A stretch of 21,601 nucleotides of DNA from a virus. Below the pieces are notes generated by a model, which searched no databases, was not told where the DNA came from, and saw only the letters and a list, made by a program, of their open reading frames with translations. A program made the position numbers and the translations under genes. The stretch spans positions 1 through 21,601 of the IMG/VR virus record IMGVR_UViG_3300030102_007208; one strand, written 5' to 3'. Below are positions 1 through 7,809 of the stretch, in pieces; the first letter of the stretch is position 1, and every line of letters starts with the position of its first letter.

Positions 1-91
1 TTCTTAATTTAATAACCTGTTGTGATAGTTCTTTCATGTCATTCGTGTTTGCTAACGAATCGACTTTGTCTTCTTCTAAGTTTATACTCAT
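1..91 (-). CDS. Partial CDS, N-terminal 30 residues, unknown function
   Basis: An open frame begins at the ATG at 91 and runs off the left edge without a stop. It encodes MSINLEEDKVDSLANTND followed by a charged, helix-prone stretch (MKELSQQVIKLR). A Shine-Dalgarno-like AAAGG lies nine bases upstream of the ATG, and a sigma70-like promoter sits a short leader further upstream (128-155). The upstream signals make a real start likely even though only 30 codons are visible. The acidic start and following amphipathic helix give no family assignment, so function is unknown. It is transcribed in the same direction as the 116-aa gene behind it, but with its own promoter. Confidence 0.6.
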   Translation of the reverse strand, partial: MSINLEEDKVDSLANTNDMKELSQQVIKLR

Positions 92-127
92 GTCTTTTTA
101 CCTTTCGTAGTAGTTAATGATGCTGTT

Positions 128-155
128 AATATAATGTCATAATATCCTATGTCAA
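128..155 (-). promoter_or_regulatory. Sigma70-type promoter for the leftmost minus-strand gene
   Basis: On the minus strand a perfect TTGACA (150-155) is followed after 16 bases by TATATT (128-133), five of six matches to the -10 consensus. Transcription would start near 121, leaving a leader of about 30 bases before the ATG at 91. The box lies directly behind the stop codon of the 116-aa gene, so it serves only the leftmost gene. This is the best consensus promoter in the window and implies use of host RNA polymerase. Confidence 0.65.
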
Positions 156-157
156 GT

Positions 158-508
158 TTATTCTTCAATCTTTCCTTGTTCATATAAATTTATTTCTATT
201 GGATAATAAGTTTTTTCTTGTCTATCCCATTTTAATAAATTAAATTTTCCTCCAGTTTTATCTGCTACAATTGAACATGCTACACCTATAATTGCAGGAT
301 CACCTGTAAGTAATAAGTAGTCGTTCTCTGTATATTTATCTAATAATTTTCTTAATTTAAAAATTAAAGGTCCTGGAGATAAAATAATTTGTGAATGTTC
401 TGATAATAAAGTTTTTAAAGTTCCAAATTTTTGTGCTCCCATAATATTAAATTTAGGAGTCCCTACTTTGGTTCCTGGTAATTCTTGTATTACGTAAACT
501 GTGTTCAT
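158..508 (-). CDS. Conserved-type phage hypothetical protein, 116 aa
   Basis: The frame starts at the ATG at 508 with AGGAAA just upstream as ribosome-binding site. The protein opens MNTVYVIQELPG and contains SPGPLIFKLRKLLDKY (about residues 44-59), LLLTGDPAIIGVACSI (about 65-80) and a C-terminal part with KWDRQEKTYYPIEINLY. From memory of marine-phage genomes, proteins with this start, the central GDPA stretch and the KWDRQE...Y.PIEINLY ending are common and have no assigned function. I cannot confirm this without a search. No signal peptide or membrane segment is evident. It is transcribed away from the helicase gene, from an overlapping divergent promoter region, which suggests the early or replication part of the genome. 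No catalytic motif is recognisable and no function is proposed. Confidence 0.8.
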   Translation of the reverse strand: MNTVYVIQELPGTKVGTPKFNIMGAQKFGTLKTLLSEHSQIILSPGPLIFKLRKLLDKYTENDYLLLTGDPAIIGVACSIVADKTGGKFNLLKWDRQEKTYYPIEINLYEQGKIEE

Positions 509-515
509 AACTTTC

Positions 516-557
516 CTATTGACACCTCTTATAGGGTTATGTTATCACTGTCAATAG
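516..557. promoter_or_regulatory. Overlapping divergent promoters inside a 9-bp inverted repeat
   Basis: CTATTGACA (516-524) is repeated perfectly in inverse orientation as TGTCAATAG (549-557), 24 bases apart. Each arm contains TTGACA as a -35 box pointing inward and across the other arm. On the minus strand TTGACA (549-554) is followed after 15 bases by TATAAG (528-533), giving a start close to the 116-aa gene. On the plus strand TTGACA (519-524) is followed after 18 bases by TATCAC (543-548), a weaker -10 box, giving a start about 17 bases before the helicase ATG. The two promoters occupy the same DNA and should exclude one another. The symmetry could also be an operator for a dimeric repressor. 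Confidence 0.5.
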
Positions 558-571
558 AAAGAAGAAATACT

Positions 572-2002
572 ATGGACTATAAATTTAAAACTAAGCCTTA
601 TGGGCATCAATTATCTGCGTTAAAAAAATCGTGGAATAAAGAAAACTTTGCGTATTTTATGGAAATGGGTACGGGTAAATCTAAAGTGTTAATAGATAAT
701 GTATCTATGCTTTATGACAAAGGTAAAATTAATGGACTACTTTTAATTGCACCTAAAGGTGTATATAAAAATTGGTTCGACTCTGAAATACCTACACATA
801 TGGTGGACCATATAGATAAAAAAATGGTCTTATGGCAAGCTAACATTACTAAATCTCAACAACAAAAGTTGGACACTTTATTTGAACCAGGTGAGGATCT
901 ACATATTTTAATTATGAATGTTGATGCTTTTAGTACAGAAAAAGGTGTGGAGTTTGCAGCTAAATTTTTAAGATGCCATAGAACGATGATGGCTATTGAT
1001 GAGTCTACAACTATAAAAAATCCTGACGCTAAAAGATCTAAAAATATTTGCTCACTAGGTAGACATGCAAAGTATAGAAGAATCTTAACGGGATCTCCTA
1101 TTACAAAGTCTCCATTAGATTTATATAAACAATGTGAATTTTTAGACGAAGGCTTATTAGATTTTACTTCTTATCTTGCATTCAGAACTAGATACGCAAT
1201 TATGAGCACCATGAGACTGCCGACACACAATGCGCAGATAGTAGTTGGTTATAAAAATTTAGCTGAACTGTCTGCTAAAATAATTAAATTTTCAGACCGT
1301 GTATTAAAAGAAGACTGTTTAGATCTTCCTGATTATACTTATCAAAAAAGAGTTATTCAATTAAGTAAAGAACAACAAAAACTTTACGATCAAATGAAAC
1401 AAGTAGCACTTGCTCAAATGGATGGTAAGTTGATGACTACTTCAACTGCATTAGTTCAGCTGATGAGACTTCAACAAATTACTTGTGGTCACTTCAAGGC
1501 AGATGACGATACTTTAAAAATAATTAAGAATGAAAGAATTCCTGCTTTGATGAACATATTAGAAGAGGTAGAAGGTAAAGCTATTATCTGGGCCCACTGG
1601 AGACATGACATAGACTCGATTGTTAAAGCAATTGAAAAAGTATATCCGGGTTCCGTGATGACTTATTATGGATCGACTTCTACTGAAGACAGAGCCAAAG
1701 CTATTAAAGAAATACAGGACCCAGAATCTAAAGTTAGGTTCTTAGTAGGCACACCTCAAACCGGTGGTTATGGTATTACACTTACTGAAGCTAATGTTAT
1801 GATTTATTATTCTAACGGTTATGATCTTGAGAAACGTACTCAATCCGAGGCTAGAATAAATCGTATAGGTCAAAAAAGAAAGATGACTTACATTGATATT
1901 ATTGCTGAGAAAACTGTAGATGAACGTATTGTAAAAGCTTTACGTAAAAAAATTAATATAGCTAGTGAAGTTATGGGTGAGGAGTTGAAGCAATGGATTT
2001 AA
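572..2002 (+). CDS. SNF2-type superfamily 2 helicase/ATPase
   Basis: The chosen start gives 476 aa beginning MDYKFKTKPYGHQLSALKKS, where YGHQ resembles the Q-motif region of SNF2 proteins. An upstream ATG in frame at 485 would run the gene through the divergent promoter and the start of the opposing gene, so it is rejected. Visible helicase motifs are Walker A GTGKS (33-37), the DExx box DEST (143-146), motif III TGSP (173-176) and motif VI QSEARINRIGQKRK (424-437). The RINRIGQ form is characteristic of the SNF2/SWI2 branch of superfamily 2. Such enzymes use ATP to move along double-stranded DNA, and phage versions usually sit with replication or recombination genes. The ribosome-binding site is only a purine-rich AGAAAGAAG. 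The exact role in replication, repair or host takeover cannot be read from the sequence. Confidence 0.93.
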   Translation: MDYKFKTKPYGHQLSALKKSWNKENFAYFMEMGTGKSKVLIDNVSMLYDKGKINGLLLIAPKGVYKNWFDSEIPTHMVDHIDKKMVLWQANITKSQQQKLDTLFEPGEDLHILIMNVDAFSTEKGVEFAAKFLRCHRTMMAIDESTTIKNPDAKRSKNICSLGRHAKYRRILTGSPITKSPLDLYKQCEFLDEGLLDFTSYLAFRTRYAIMSTMRLPTHNAQIVVGYKNLAELSAKIIKFSDRVLKEDCLDLPDYTYQKRVIQLSKEQQKLYDQMKQVALAQMDGKLMTTSTALVQLMRLQQITCGHFKADDDTLKIIKNERIPALMNILEEVEGKAIIWAHWRHDIDSIVKAIEKVYPGSVMTYYGSTSTEDRAKAIKEIQDPESKVRFLVGTPQTGGYGITLTEANVMIYYSNGYDLEKRTQSEARINRIGQKRKMTYIDIIAEKTVDERIVKALRKKINIASEVMGEELKQWI

Positions 2003-2202
2003 TTTTATTAAATGACGGTGTGTATAGTTTAGTAGCTGTTACTAAAGCTATGTTAGGACACATAAAAATAATGGTTGAGGTAGATTGTTTTGATTTATGT
2101 GATGTAGTTAGACTGCATCTTACAACGTATTATGACTATCCAGTTAATGCTTATGTTATGAAAGATGGTAGTGGAGATTTTTATGGATGTATTTGTCGTT
2201 AA
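1993..2202 (+). CDS. Small hypothetical protein, 69 aa
   Basis: The ATG overlaps the last ten bases of the helicase gene and is preceded by GAGGAG, a strong ribosome-binding site eight bases upstream. This favours a real, translationally coupled gene. The product begins MDLILLNDGVYSLVAVTKAM and ends DGSGDFYGCICR. It contains four cysteines, at about residues 32, 36, 66 and 68, but no regular zinc-knuckle spacing. No family is recognised. It ends four bases into the oppositely oriented 59-aa gene, so this is the convergence point between the left block and the virion operon. No clear terminator hairpin was found between them. Confidence 0.6.
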   Translation: MDLILLNDGVYSLVAVTKAMLGHIKIMVEVDCFDLCDVVRLHLTTYYDYPVNAYVMKDGSGDFYGCICR

Positions 2203-2378
2203 TTTACCATATCCATTATTAAAGTTAAGAGCACGGCACCCATACCACCAACTATCCAATATTCTAATCTTTTAATTCTTTCTTTCATTTCTTTTATTTG
2301 CTCAAACGTCTGTTTTTGCATTATTCTGCAAAGTTTTTCATGAGATTCTATTTTTTCTAATGCAGATTTTCTAGACAT
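2199..2378 (-). CDS. Small coiled-coil/one-membrane-segment protein, holin candidate (59 aa)
   Basis: Translating the minus strand from the ATG at 2378 gives 59 residues starting MSRKSALEKIESHEKL. Residues 1-39 are a charged helix with heptad-like spacing, ending KEMKERIKRLEY. Residues 40-58 (YWIVGGMGAVLLTLIMDMV) form a single hydrophobic segment. The ATG overlaps the stop of the preceding 334-aa gene in a TAATG junction. This architecture, an N-terminal coiled coil with one C-terminal membrane span at the end of a virion operon, resembles XhlA-type hemolysin/holin accessory proteins. A holin or lysis-regulator role is therefore a reasonable inference, but no endolysin is visible nearby to support it. 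It could equally be a small virion membrane-interacting protein. The stop codon overlaps that of the plus-strand 69-aa gene within a TTAA. Confidence 0.78.
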   Translation of the reverse strand: MSRKSALEKIESHEKLCRIMQKQTFEQIKEMKERIKRLEYWIVGGMGAVLLTLIMDMVN

Positions 2379-3382
2379 TACACCGCTCTTTGATTTATAC
2401 CAAGACTCTCAAGAAACTCGTTGTATTCTTCTAGAGTAGTTGGTTCTTGTTCAAAGAATCCCATAGTTCCTGAATCATAAATATTTAAATCAGGATTAGT
2501 TATTGTTTTATAAACGTCGCCAGCGTCTATTAAATTTTCTTTTAAAGCAAATTGTTTGCTTTTAATAAAGTTTTTTTGTTTAGGTGTTAGTTCTGCAACT
2601 TGACCTTTGATACTATCAAACTTTCTTGCTTCCTCTATATTTCTTTTAATGTTTTCTATTCCTATATCTTCAATTATATTTGGTGTGCTTGCAACAGGTT
2701 CAGTATTAAATTTTGATGAATCAAACTCAAACGTTTGAACAGGTCTAACCCCCATTCCATCATACTCACCTGCATCTATTGCTGCTTGAAGCTCTTTTGC
2801 AGATTGCATAGTTGCAGCTCTTTTCTTTTCCATTTCCTCATATCCACCAAGCCTTTTTATATTTAAATAATCCATTAAATTTCTTGATTGAGCTAAATCA
2901 GTATTTCGTATTTTATTATTTAAAGCCATTATTCCATCTGATAACATGCCTTTTGAGTTCATTAAAAAACTACCGCCAGGTATGGCTAAACCCGCTAATA
3001 AACGCATTATACCGCTTACAGGACTTGATTGTTTCATTCTATCAATAGCAAATGCCCCACCTTGATAAGGTTGAAAACGAGTGTTATTTTGTTGTGCTCT
3101 TAAAAAATTGTTTTGATTTAAATTATTTATAAAGTCATTTCGAGCTCTTCGAAAATCAGATCCTGTAATAGGTTTACTATCTATAGTTTCAGAAGTGTAA
3201 GTGTTTTTTGTAGGTGCTTCATATACATTGTATTCTTGGCCACCTCCGCCTTTGCCAAAATTTCCTTTACTACCACCGGTTCCTTTGTCTTTTGAACCAC
3301 CTTTACTGCCACCTTGATATTGACCACCAAGATGATCTTGACTACCGCCGCCGCCAAATCTAATTCTTTTATCTATTGTCAT
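2378..3382 (-). CDS. Gly-rich N-terminal probable virion protein, 334 aa
   Basis: The protein begins MTIDKRIRFGGGGSQDHLGG and has a glycine/serine/lysine-rich disordered tract to about residue 50 (short GGSKG-like units). It continues into a region rich in Asn and Gln (INNLNQNNFLRAQQNN), then a short hydrophobic stretch (GIMRLLAGLAIPGGSFLM, about residues 123-140) and a charged helical C-terminal half. AGGA at the end of the upstream gene serves as ribosome-binding site, and only three bases separate the two genes. No enzymatic motif is seen. The position directly after the 1471-aa internal-virion candidate and the composition suggest a minor virion or ejected protein. That role is inferred from context only. 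Confidence 0.8.
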   Translation of the reverse strand: MTIDKRIRFGGGGSQDHLGGQYQGGSKGGSKDKGTGGSKGNFGKGGGGQEYNVYEAPTKNTYTSETIDSKPITGSDFRRARNDFINNLNQNNFLRAQQNNTRFQPYQGGAFAIDRMKQSSPVSGIMRLLAGLAIPGGSFLMNSKGMLSDGIMALNNKIRNTDLAQSRNLMDYLNIKRLGGYEEMEKKRAATMQSAKELQAAIDAGEYDGMGVRPVQTFEFDSSKFNTEPVASTPNIIEDIGIENIKRNIEEARKFDSIKGQVAELTPKQKNFIKSKQFALKENLIDAGDVYKTITNPDLNIYDSGTMGFFEQEPTTLEEYNEFLESLGINQRAV

Positions 3383-3385
3383 AAT

Positions 3386-6300
3386 TTATCCTAAAGGAAA
3401 CAGTTTATCAAATTTTACTGCAGTTGGAAGTAAATTAAACTGTGTTCCTGCGTTTATATTGTTTCTAAATAAGTTAGCATTTACCCCTGTTCCGATCTGA
3501 GCTGGCGGTGGTAAATTTGCATCAGGTAGCTGTGCTATACCTGATAATGGTGTTATTCCTTGAGTAGATACATCAGGTGGATTTAAAGTAAAATTAATAA
3601 ACTCTTCAAAAGTTCCTACACCTTCACCAAGTTCTATGTCTTCTAAATCAAATCTTAAATCTTCAAATATATCTAAAGCTTCTTCAAATTGATTTTCTAC
3701 TTCTGCAGCCTTTAAAGGATTTTCTTCATATAATTTTTCAATTAATCCTTCTAGTCTAGCGTCACTTATATTTGGAGCTCTATATTCTCCGTTCATTAAA
3801 GCATTTAAACGTTTTTTATTTTTTAATCTGGCTCCAATTTTATCTTCTATTTCACTTATGTCTGCTCCCATTGCTTCCATGTCTTTTATTACTTGATACA
3901 TTCTACTTTGAGAATCATAATTATCTTTTAAATATTCAGCCATGTAACCTATTCTTCCGTTAAGATCTAAATTTGGACTGTAGATATTAGATGAGAATTT
4001 ATTTTGTATGTTGCTTAAATCTTTTGCATATGACGTTACGATAAAAGGTAAACTGTCCATAGGTTTTGCTTCTTCGACACGAAGTCCTGACATCAACGCG
4101 ACTATTTCTGTTGCACTATCGTAGGTAGTTCCATAATCTGTAAAGGTTTCTGTTACTCCTTTCCAAACTCTTCTAGCACTTCTTGAAGCACCGGGTTCTA
4201 GTTGAGCTAATAAATGACCTAATGATGCATCAATTCTTTCCATGGCATTATCTTGTTCGTAATAAATAGTTCGACCTTCTTTTGTTTTACCACCTCTAAT
4301 AGTCAAATCAGCTATTGCTCCTGCTCCAATTGATTCTGAAATAAATGGGGATAAAAATTCTGTAAATGCACCAGGTGTGTCTGTTAATGCGTCATTTATT
4401 AAAGCATTGTAAACAATTTGACTAGCATTTTGATTGGTTAAAGTACCGTTACCATATGCATTTAATACTGCATTAACAGGTCTTACCATTGAATCATAAG
4501 GGTTGGTGTATGAGAAGTTAAAGTATTTAAAATTACCTTTGTCATCTGACTCGGTTAATGGAATTAGTGTTGAGTTTTTTTGATAACTTGGTGCGACCGA
4601 TCTTTTAAATGAATCCATTTTATCCGAAGATACTCCAGTTAATTGTTCAGCTGCTTCAGAAATAATTGCACCTGTTCCACCAAATACAGAAGCGGCTCCA
4701 AGTAGTCTTCTTGCTCCCATCTGTCTTATAAATGGATTAGTGCTAGTTAATTCTCTTGCGCCTATTTCAATTAAGTGTGCACTTGTTCTTAAAATTTCTG
4801 CAGGAAAAGCTACAAAGTTACCCAAAGGTAAACTTCTTATGTTTTCAATAAGCTTAGGTACTTTACTATATGTAGGAATAGTGTTGGTTACTAAATAAGC
4901 AGAGATATCTTTTATATCTTTAAATTGTTGTACTAAATTTTCTTTTTGATTTAGTAGGGATTGTTTAGTGGCAGGAGTAGCTGTCAAAAGATTTTGATCT
5001 ATTTCAGCAATTTTAGCATTGGCTGCTGTTAATTCATCCGCTACATCTGACTGTTTACCAACTGTTTTATACCAGTCTATAATATTATCTCTAATAGCTG
5101 CATCTCCTTTTAATCCTTTAGAACTCCATTGAAAAGCTGTACCTAAGGCGTCTTGATAAAAATCATCTGCATAAACTTTCCAAACATTGTCACCACCTTG
5201 ATACAAATCAAAAGCTTTTTTAACTATCGGGGCCTCCATTAAAGCCGACATAGTAAATTTACCATCTTTTGCTTTTTGCATAATAGCTTTAATTTCATTA
5301 ACCTCTATATTTTGATCCACAACACCTCTTCTAATTCTATCTTCCATTTTCTTAGCTACATCTGCAGCTGAAATAAATTTACCTGGAAAAATATCATCAG
5401 CCATTAATTTAAATGAATCAGTAAGACTTACTCTGCCACCAATTAATCCACTAGCTAACGCAAAAAAAGAAGCGGTTGATACGTTTCTTATTTGTGTCAT
5501 TGGTGAGAATACTGTTTTACCTATCTGACCTGCAGCTTTAACAGACATCAATGCACTGTATAAAGGTAGACTATAAGCTCGTGTCATGTATTCATCTACA
5601 CCTTTGACTGCATTCGCTAATTCTGGAGTCATAAATAAACCACGTCCATCAGAACCTTCAGTAAACAATTTGCTTTGTAGTAATTTAGAATCTAACATTG
5701 CTGCACTTTTATCGAATTCAGAATTTATTTGAGTTAAGTTTTGTGTAGGGATACCTTTAGCTCTAGCCTCATCAACAGATCGAAAAGCATTACCGTTTCT
5801 TAAAGCACTGTCTGCAAAATCATCAAAAAATTTTTTCTTATGAATGTTCTTAGCAGTTTGAATAAAAGTATCAGTTACTGCTGCTCTATAATCCTTTAAG
5901 GGTTTAAAAAAAGCTTTTCCTACTACCTCAACTCCTTCATCATCCATCACTTGTTTCATGACTGTTGGAAGATCTATTCCTGCTTGAACTAATTTACCTT
6001 CTCTAGTTAATACATCTACTTCCTTTCCTTCTTTAATAGTCTTATATCCTGCGTCTCTTAACGTTCCTCGAGCTCCTTTTATTTTAAAACCACGTTCTCC
6101 TGTAATATATCTAAATAAAGATTCTGGATCTCTATTACTTTCGATTAAAGATTTTTTAAGATCAGCCATAGTTTTTTGAGCAAACAATTTTTCTGCTTCT
6201 TCTATACCGACATTGTTTGCTTTAGCAAAATTAGGAATAGTATTTGGTTCAAGTTTATTTATTTGAGGAATAGTATTTTTTACAAAAAATTTTTCAGCTC

Positions 6301-7801
6301 CTTTTATGGCTTCAGGATCAAAATCATATGCTTTGTTTTTCATAATACTATATACTTGTTTTAAATAGGCTCCGCCATTTTCCACTATAGTTTTTCCAAA
6401 ATCTTTAATTGCATCATCTGGATTATCAAATAATAATTTTCCATACTTTAAACCTAAATTATTAATATTTGTTTTTAACGCTTTTGCATTTTTTTTCACG
6501 GCTTGTGCTATTTGTTTATTAGGAATAGATTGTTCTAACTTATTTAACAAAGCAATGGCTTCATCCGAATCTTTTAAAGTATCTTTTACTCTAGGGGCAG
6601 CAATGTAATCATATAATGTATCATTCATTTTTAAATACATTTCATCATCTAAAGCAGTGATAGGTTTAGGGTATCTTAATTTTGAGTCTTGTAAATATTT
6701 TGGAAGCTGTAATATATCTCCACCTTTAGCTACTTCCTTAAACTGATCATCTATTTGATTCATTATTTTAACTAAACCTTTATCATCTCCTTGAATATCT
6801 TGTCCCATTCTTCTGTACATATCTGATTGACTTCGTGTGTAAGGTCCATCAGATTTTGTTGCTAATCTCATGTCACTAAAAATTTTTAATACTCTTTCTT
6901 TTATAGGTGCTCCTGCTTCGGCTTTATAGTATTGCCATAGTTTAGGATCAGGCAGACCAGAAGCTTCCCTTAGTTTAGTAGCGGTGTTATTTAAAAATTG
7001 TCCTATACCTCGAGCACCTCTACCCACAGCTTTTGTAGCTCCAAGTTTACCAATTGGTTGAAAGACGGCATAATTCAAAGGTCTAATAACCACATTTTTT
7101 GCAACAGCTGCTCCACCTTTTAAACCCATTAGTCCATATTTAGCACCCAGTGTTCCAGCAACCGGTAAAGCTGCGGTTAAACCACCTCCCAGTACAGTTC
7201 CTTCTGCACCGAATCTTAATTTTTCTTTAAAGTATTCTGTTGCCTTAGCTGAACCTTTTAGTTCATCACCTTTGTAAGCTTCTCCAAAGCCTAATGTTTC
7301 AGTTAAAGTATTAAGGTCGCCAGGAGTCGATACTGCAAAATCAGTTACTCCACCTAAAGCTCCCCAATACCCTGCTCTTTTTGCTAGTTCACCACCAGCC
7401 CCTAAATAATCATAAGTATCATCTGCTCTTCTAAAATTATTTAATTTTACAATTTGACTAGCTTTATTTAATTTTAAAACACCGTTAGCAATCTTTGATG
7501 CAACGCCTAATGGTACACCAAATTGTGTTACTACCGAAGTTACATCACCAACAATTGTATCTGTTTCAGGTGTAATTTTGTCAAAAAGATTATCGATTGC
7601 GGTAATAAGATTTGTGTTTGCTAAATAATCAATAGGTAAAGCACCTAAAGAAACTAAACCTTGAACAGCTTGACTAAGACCTTTTGCAATTCCAATTGGA
7701 ACATCTGTAAAATAATCTAAAGCACCAACTGTTTCAGGTTCAACAGGAGCTTCACTTGATGCAAATAGTGAATCTGAAAATAAACCTGTATCTTCGGCCA
7801 T
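3386..7801 (-). CDS. Giant (1471 aa) internal virion / DNA-ejection protein candidate
   Basis: This is the largest gene in the window. It starts at the ATG at 7801 behind AGGAGA. The N-terminus (MAEDTGLFSDSLFASSEAP) is acidic. It is followed by repeated glycine/alanine-rich amphipathic segments, including PIGIAKGLSQAVQGLVSLGA (about 36-55) and a stretch around 200-245 with VLGGGLTAALPVAGTLGAKYG, that could insert into membranes. The middle contains TVFSPMTQIRNVSTASFFAL (about 762-781), a coiled-coil segment at about 915-965, and a long Asn/Asp-rich C-terminal region. Length, composition and position resemble the large internal core or ejection proteins of short-tailed phages (T7 gp16-like in role, not demonstrated in sequence). 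I see no lytic transglycosylase or peptidase active site. A tape-measure role is less likely because no long-tail genes are adjacent. Confidence 0.85.
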   Translation of the reverse strand: MAEDTGLFSDSLFASSEAPVEPETVGALDYFTDVPIGIAKGLSQAVQGLVSLGALPIDYLANTNLITAIDNLFDKITPETDTIVGDVTSVVTQFGVPLGVASKIANGVLKLNKASQIVKLNNFRRADDTYDYLGAGGELAKRAGYWGALGGVTDFAVSTPGDLNTLTETLGFGEAYKGDELKGSAKATEYFKEKLRFGAEGTVLGGGLTAALPVAGTLGAKYGLMGLKGGAAVAKNVVIRPLNYAVFQPIGKLGATKAVGRGARGIGQFLNNTATKLREASGLPDPKLWQYYKAEAGAPIKERVLKIFSDMRLATKSDGPYTRSQSDMYRRMGQDIQGDDKGLVKIMNQIDDQFKEVAKGGDILQLPKYLQDSKLRYPKPITALDDEMYLKMNDTLYDYIAAPRVKDTLKDSDEAIALLNKLEQSIPNKQIAQAVKKNAKALKTNINNLGLKYGKLLFDNPDDAIKDFGKTIVENGGAYLKQVYSIMKNKAYDFDPEAIKGAEKFFVKNTIPQINKLEPNTIPNFAKANNVGIEEAEKLFAQKTMADLKKSLIESNRDPESLFRYITGERGFKIKGARGTLRDAGYKTIKEGKEVDVLTREGKLVQAGIDLPTVMKQVMDDEGVEVVGKAFFKPLKDYRAAVTDTFIQTAKNIHKKKFFDDFADSALRNGNAFRSVDEARAKGIPTQNLTQINSEFDKSAAMLDSKLLQSKLFTEGSDGRGLFMTPELANAVKGVDEYMTRAYSLPLYSALMSVKAAGQIGKTVFSPMTQIRNVSTASFFALASGLIGGRVSLTDSFKLMADDIFPGKFISAADVAKKMEDRIRRGVVDQNIEVNEIKAIMQKAKDGKFTMSALMEAPIVKKAFDLYQGGDNVWKVYADDFYQDALGTAFQWSSKGLKGDAAIRDNIIDWYKTVGKQSDVADELTAANAKIAEIDQNLLTATPATKQSLLNQKENLVQQFKDIKDISAYLVTNTIPTYSKVPKLIENIRSLPLGNFVAFPAEILRTSAHLIEIGARELTSTNPFIRQMGARRLLGAASVFGGTGAIISEAAEQLTGVSSDKMDSFKRSVAPSYQKNSTLIPLTESDDKGNFKYFNFSYTNPYDSMVRPVNAVLNAYGNGTLTNQNASQIVYNALINDALTDTPGAFTEFLSPFISESIGAGAIADLTIRGGKTKEGRTIYYEQDNAMERIDASLGHLLAQLEPGASRSARRVWKGVTETFTDYGTTYDSATEIVALMSGLRVEEAKPMDSLPFIVTSYAKDLSNIQNKFSSNIYSPNLDLNGRIGYMAEYLKDNYDSQSRMYQVIKDMEAMGADISEIEDKIGARLKNKKRLNALMNGEYRAPNISDARLEGLIEKLYEENPLKAAEVENQFEEALDIFEDLRFDLEDIELGEGVGTFEEFINFTLNPPDVSTQGITPLSGIAQLPDANLPPPAQIGTGVNANLFRNNINAGTQFNLLPTAVKFDKLFPLG

Positions 7802-7809
7802 AGCTTCTC

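Noticed and set aside
485-571. Upstream in-frame ATGs (485 and 539) as helicase starts
   Set aside because: They place coding sequence across the divergent promoter and the start of the opposing 116-aa gene, and the extra residues show no helicase similarity; ATG 572 starts directly before the Q-motif-like YGHQ.
3240-3365. GC-richer repeat tract near 3240-3365 as a regulatory element
   Set aside because: It encodes the Gly/Ser/Lys-rich N-terminus of the 334-aa protein; glycine codons explain the composition.
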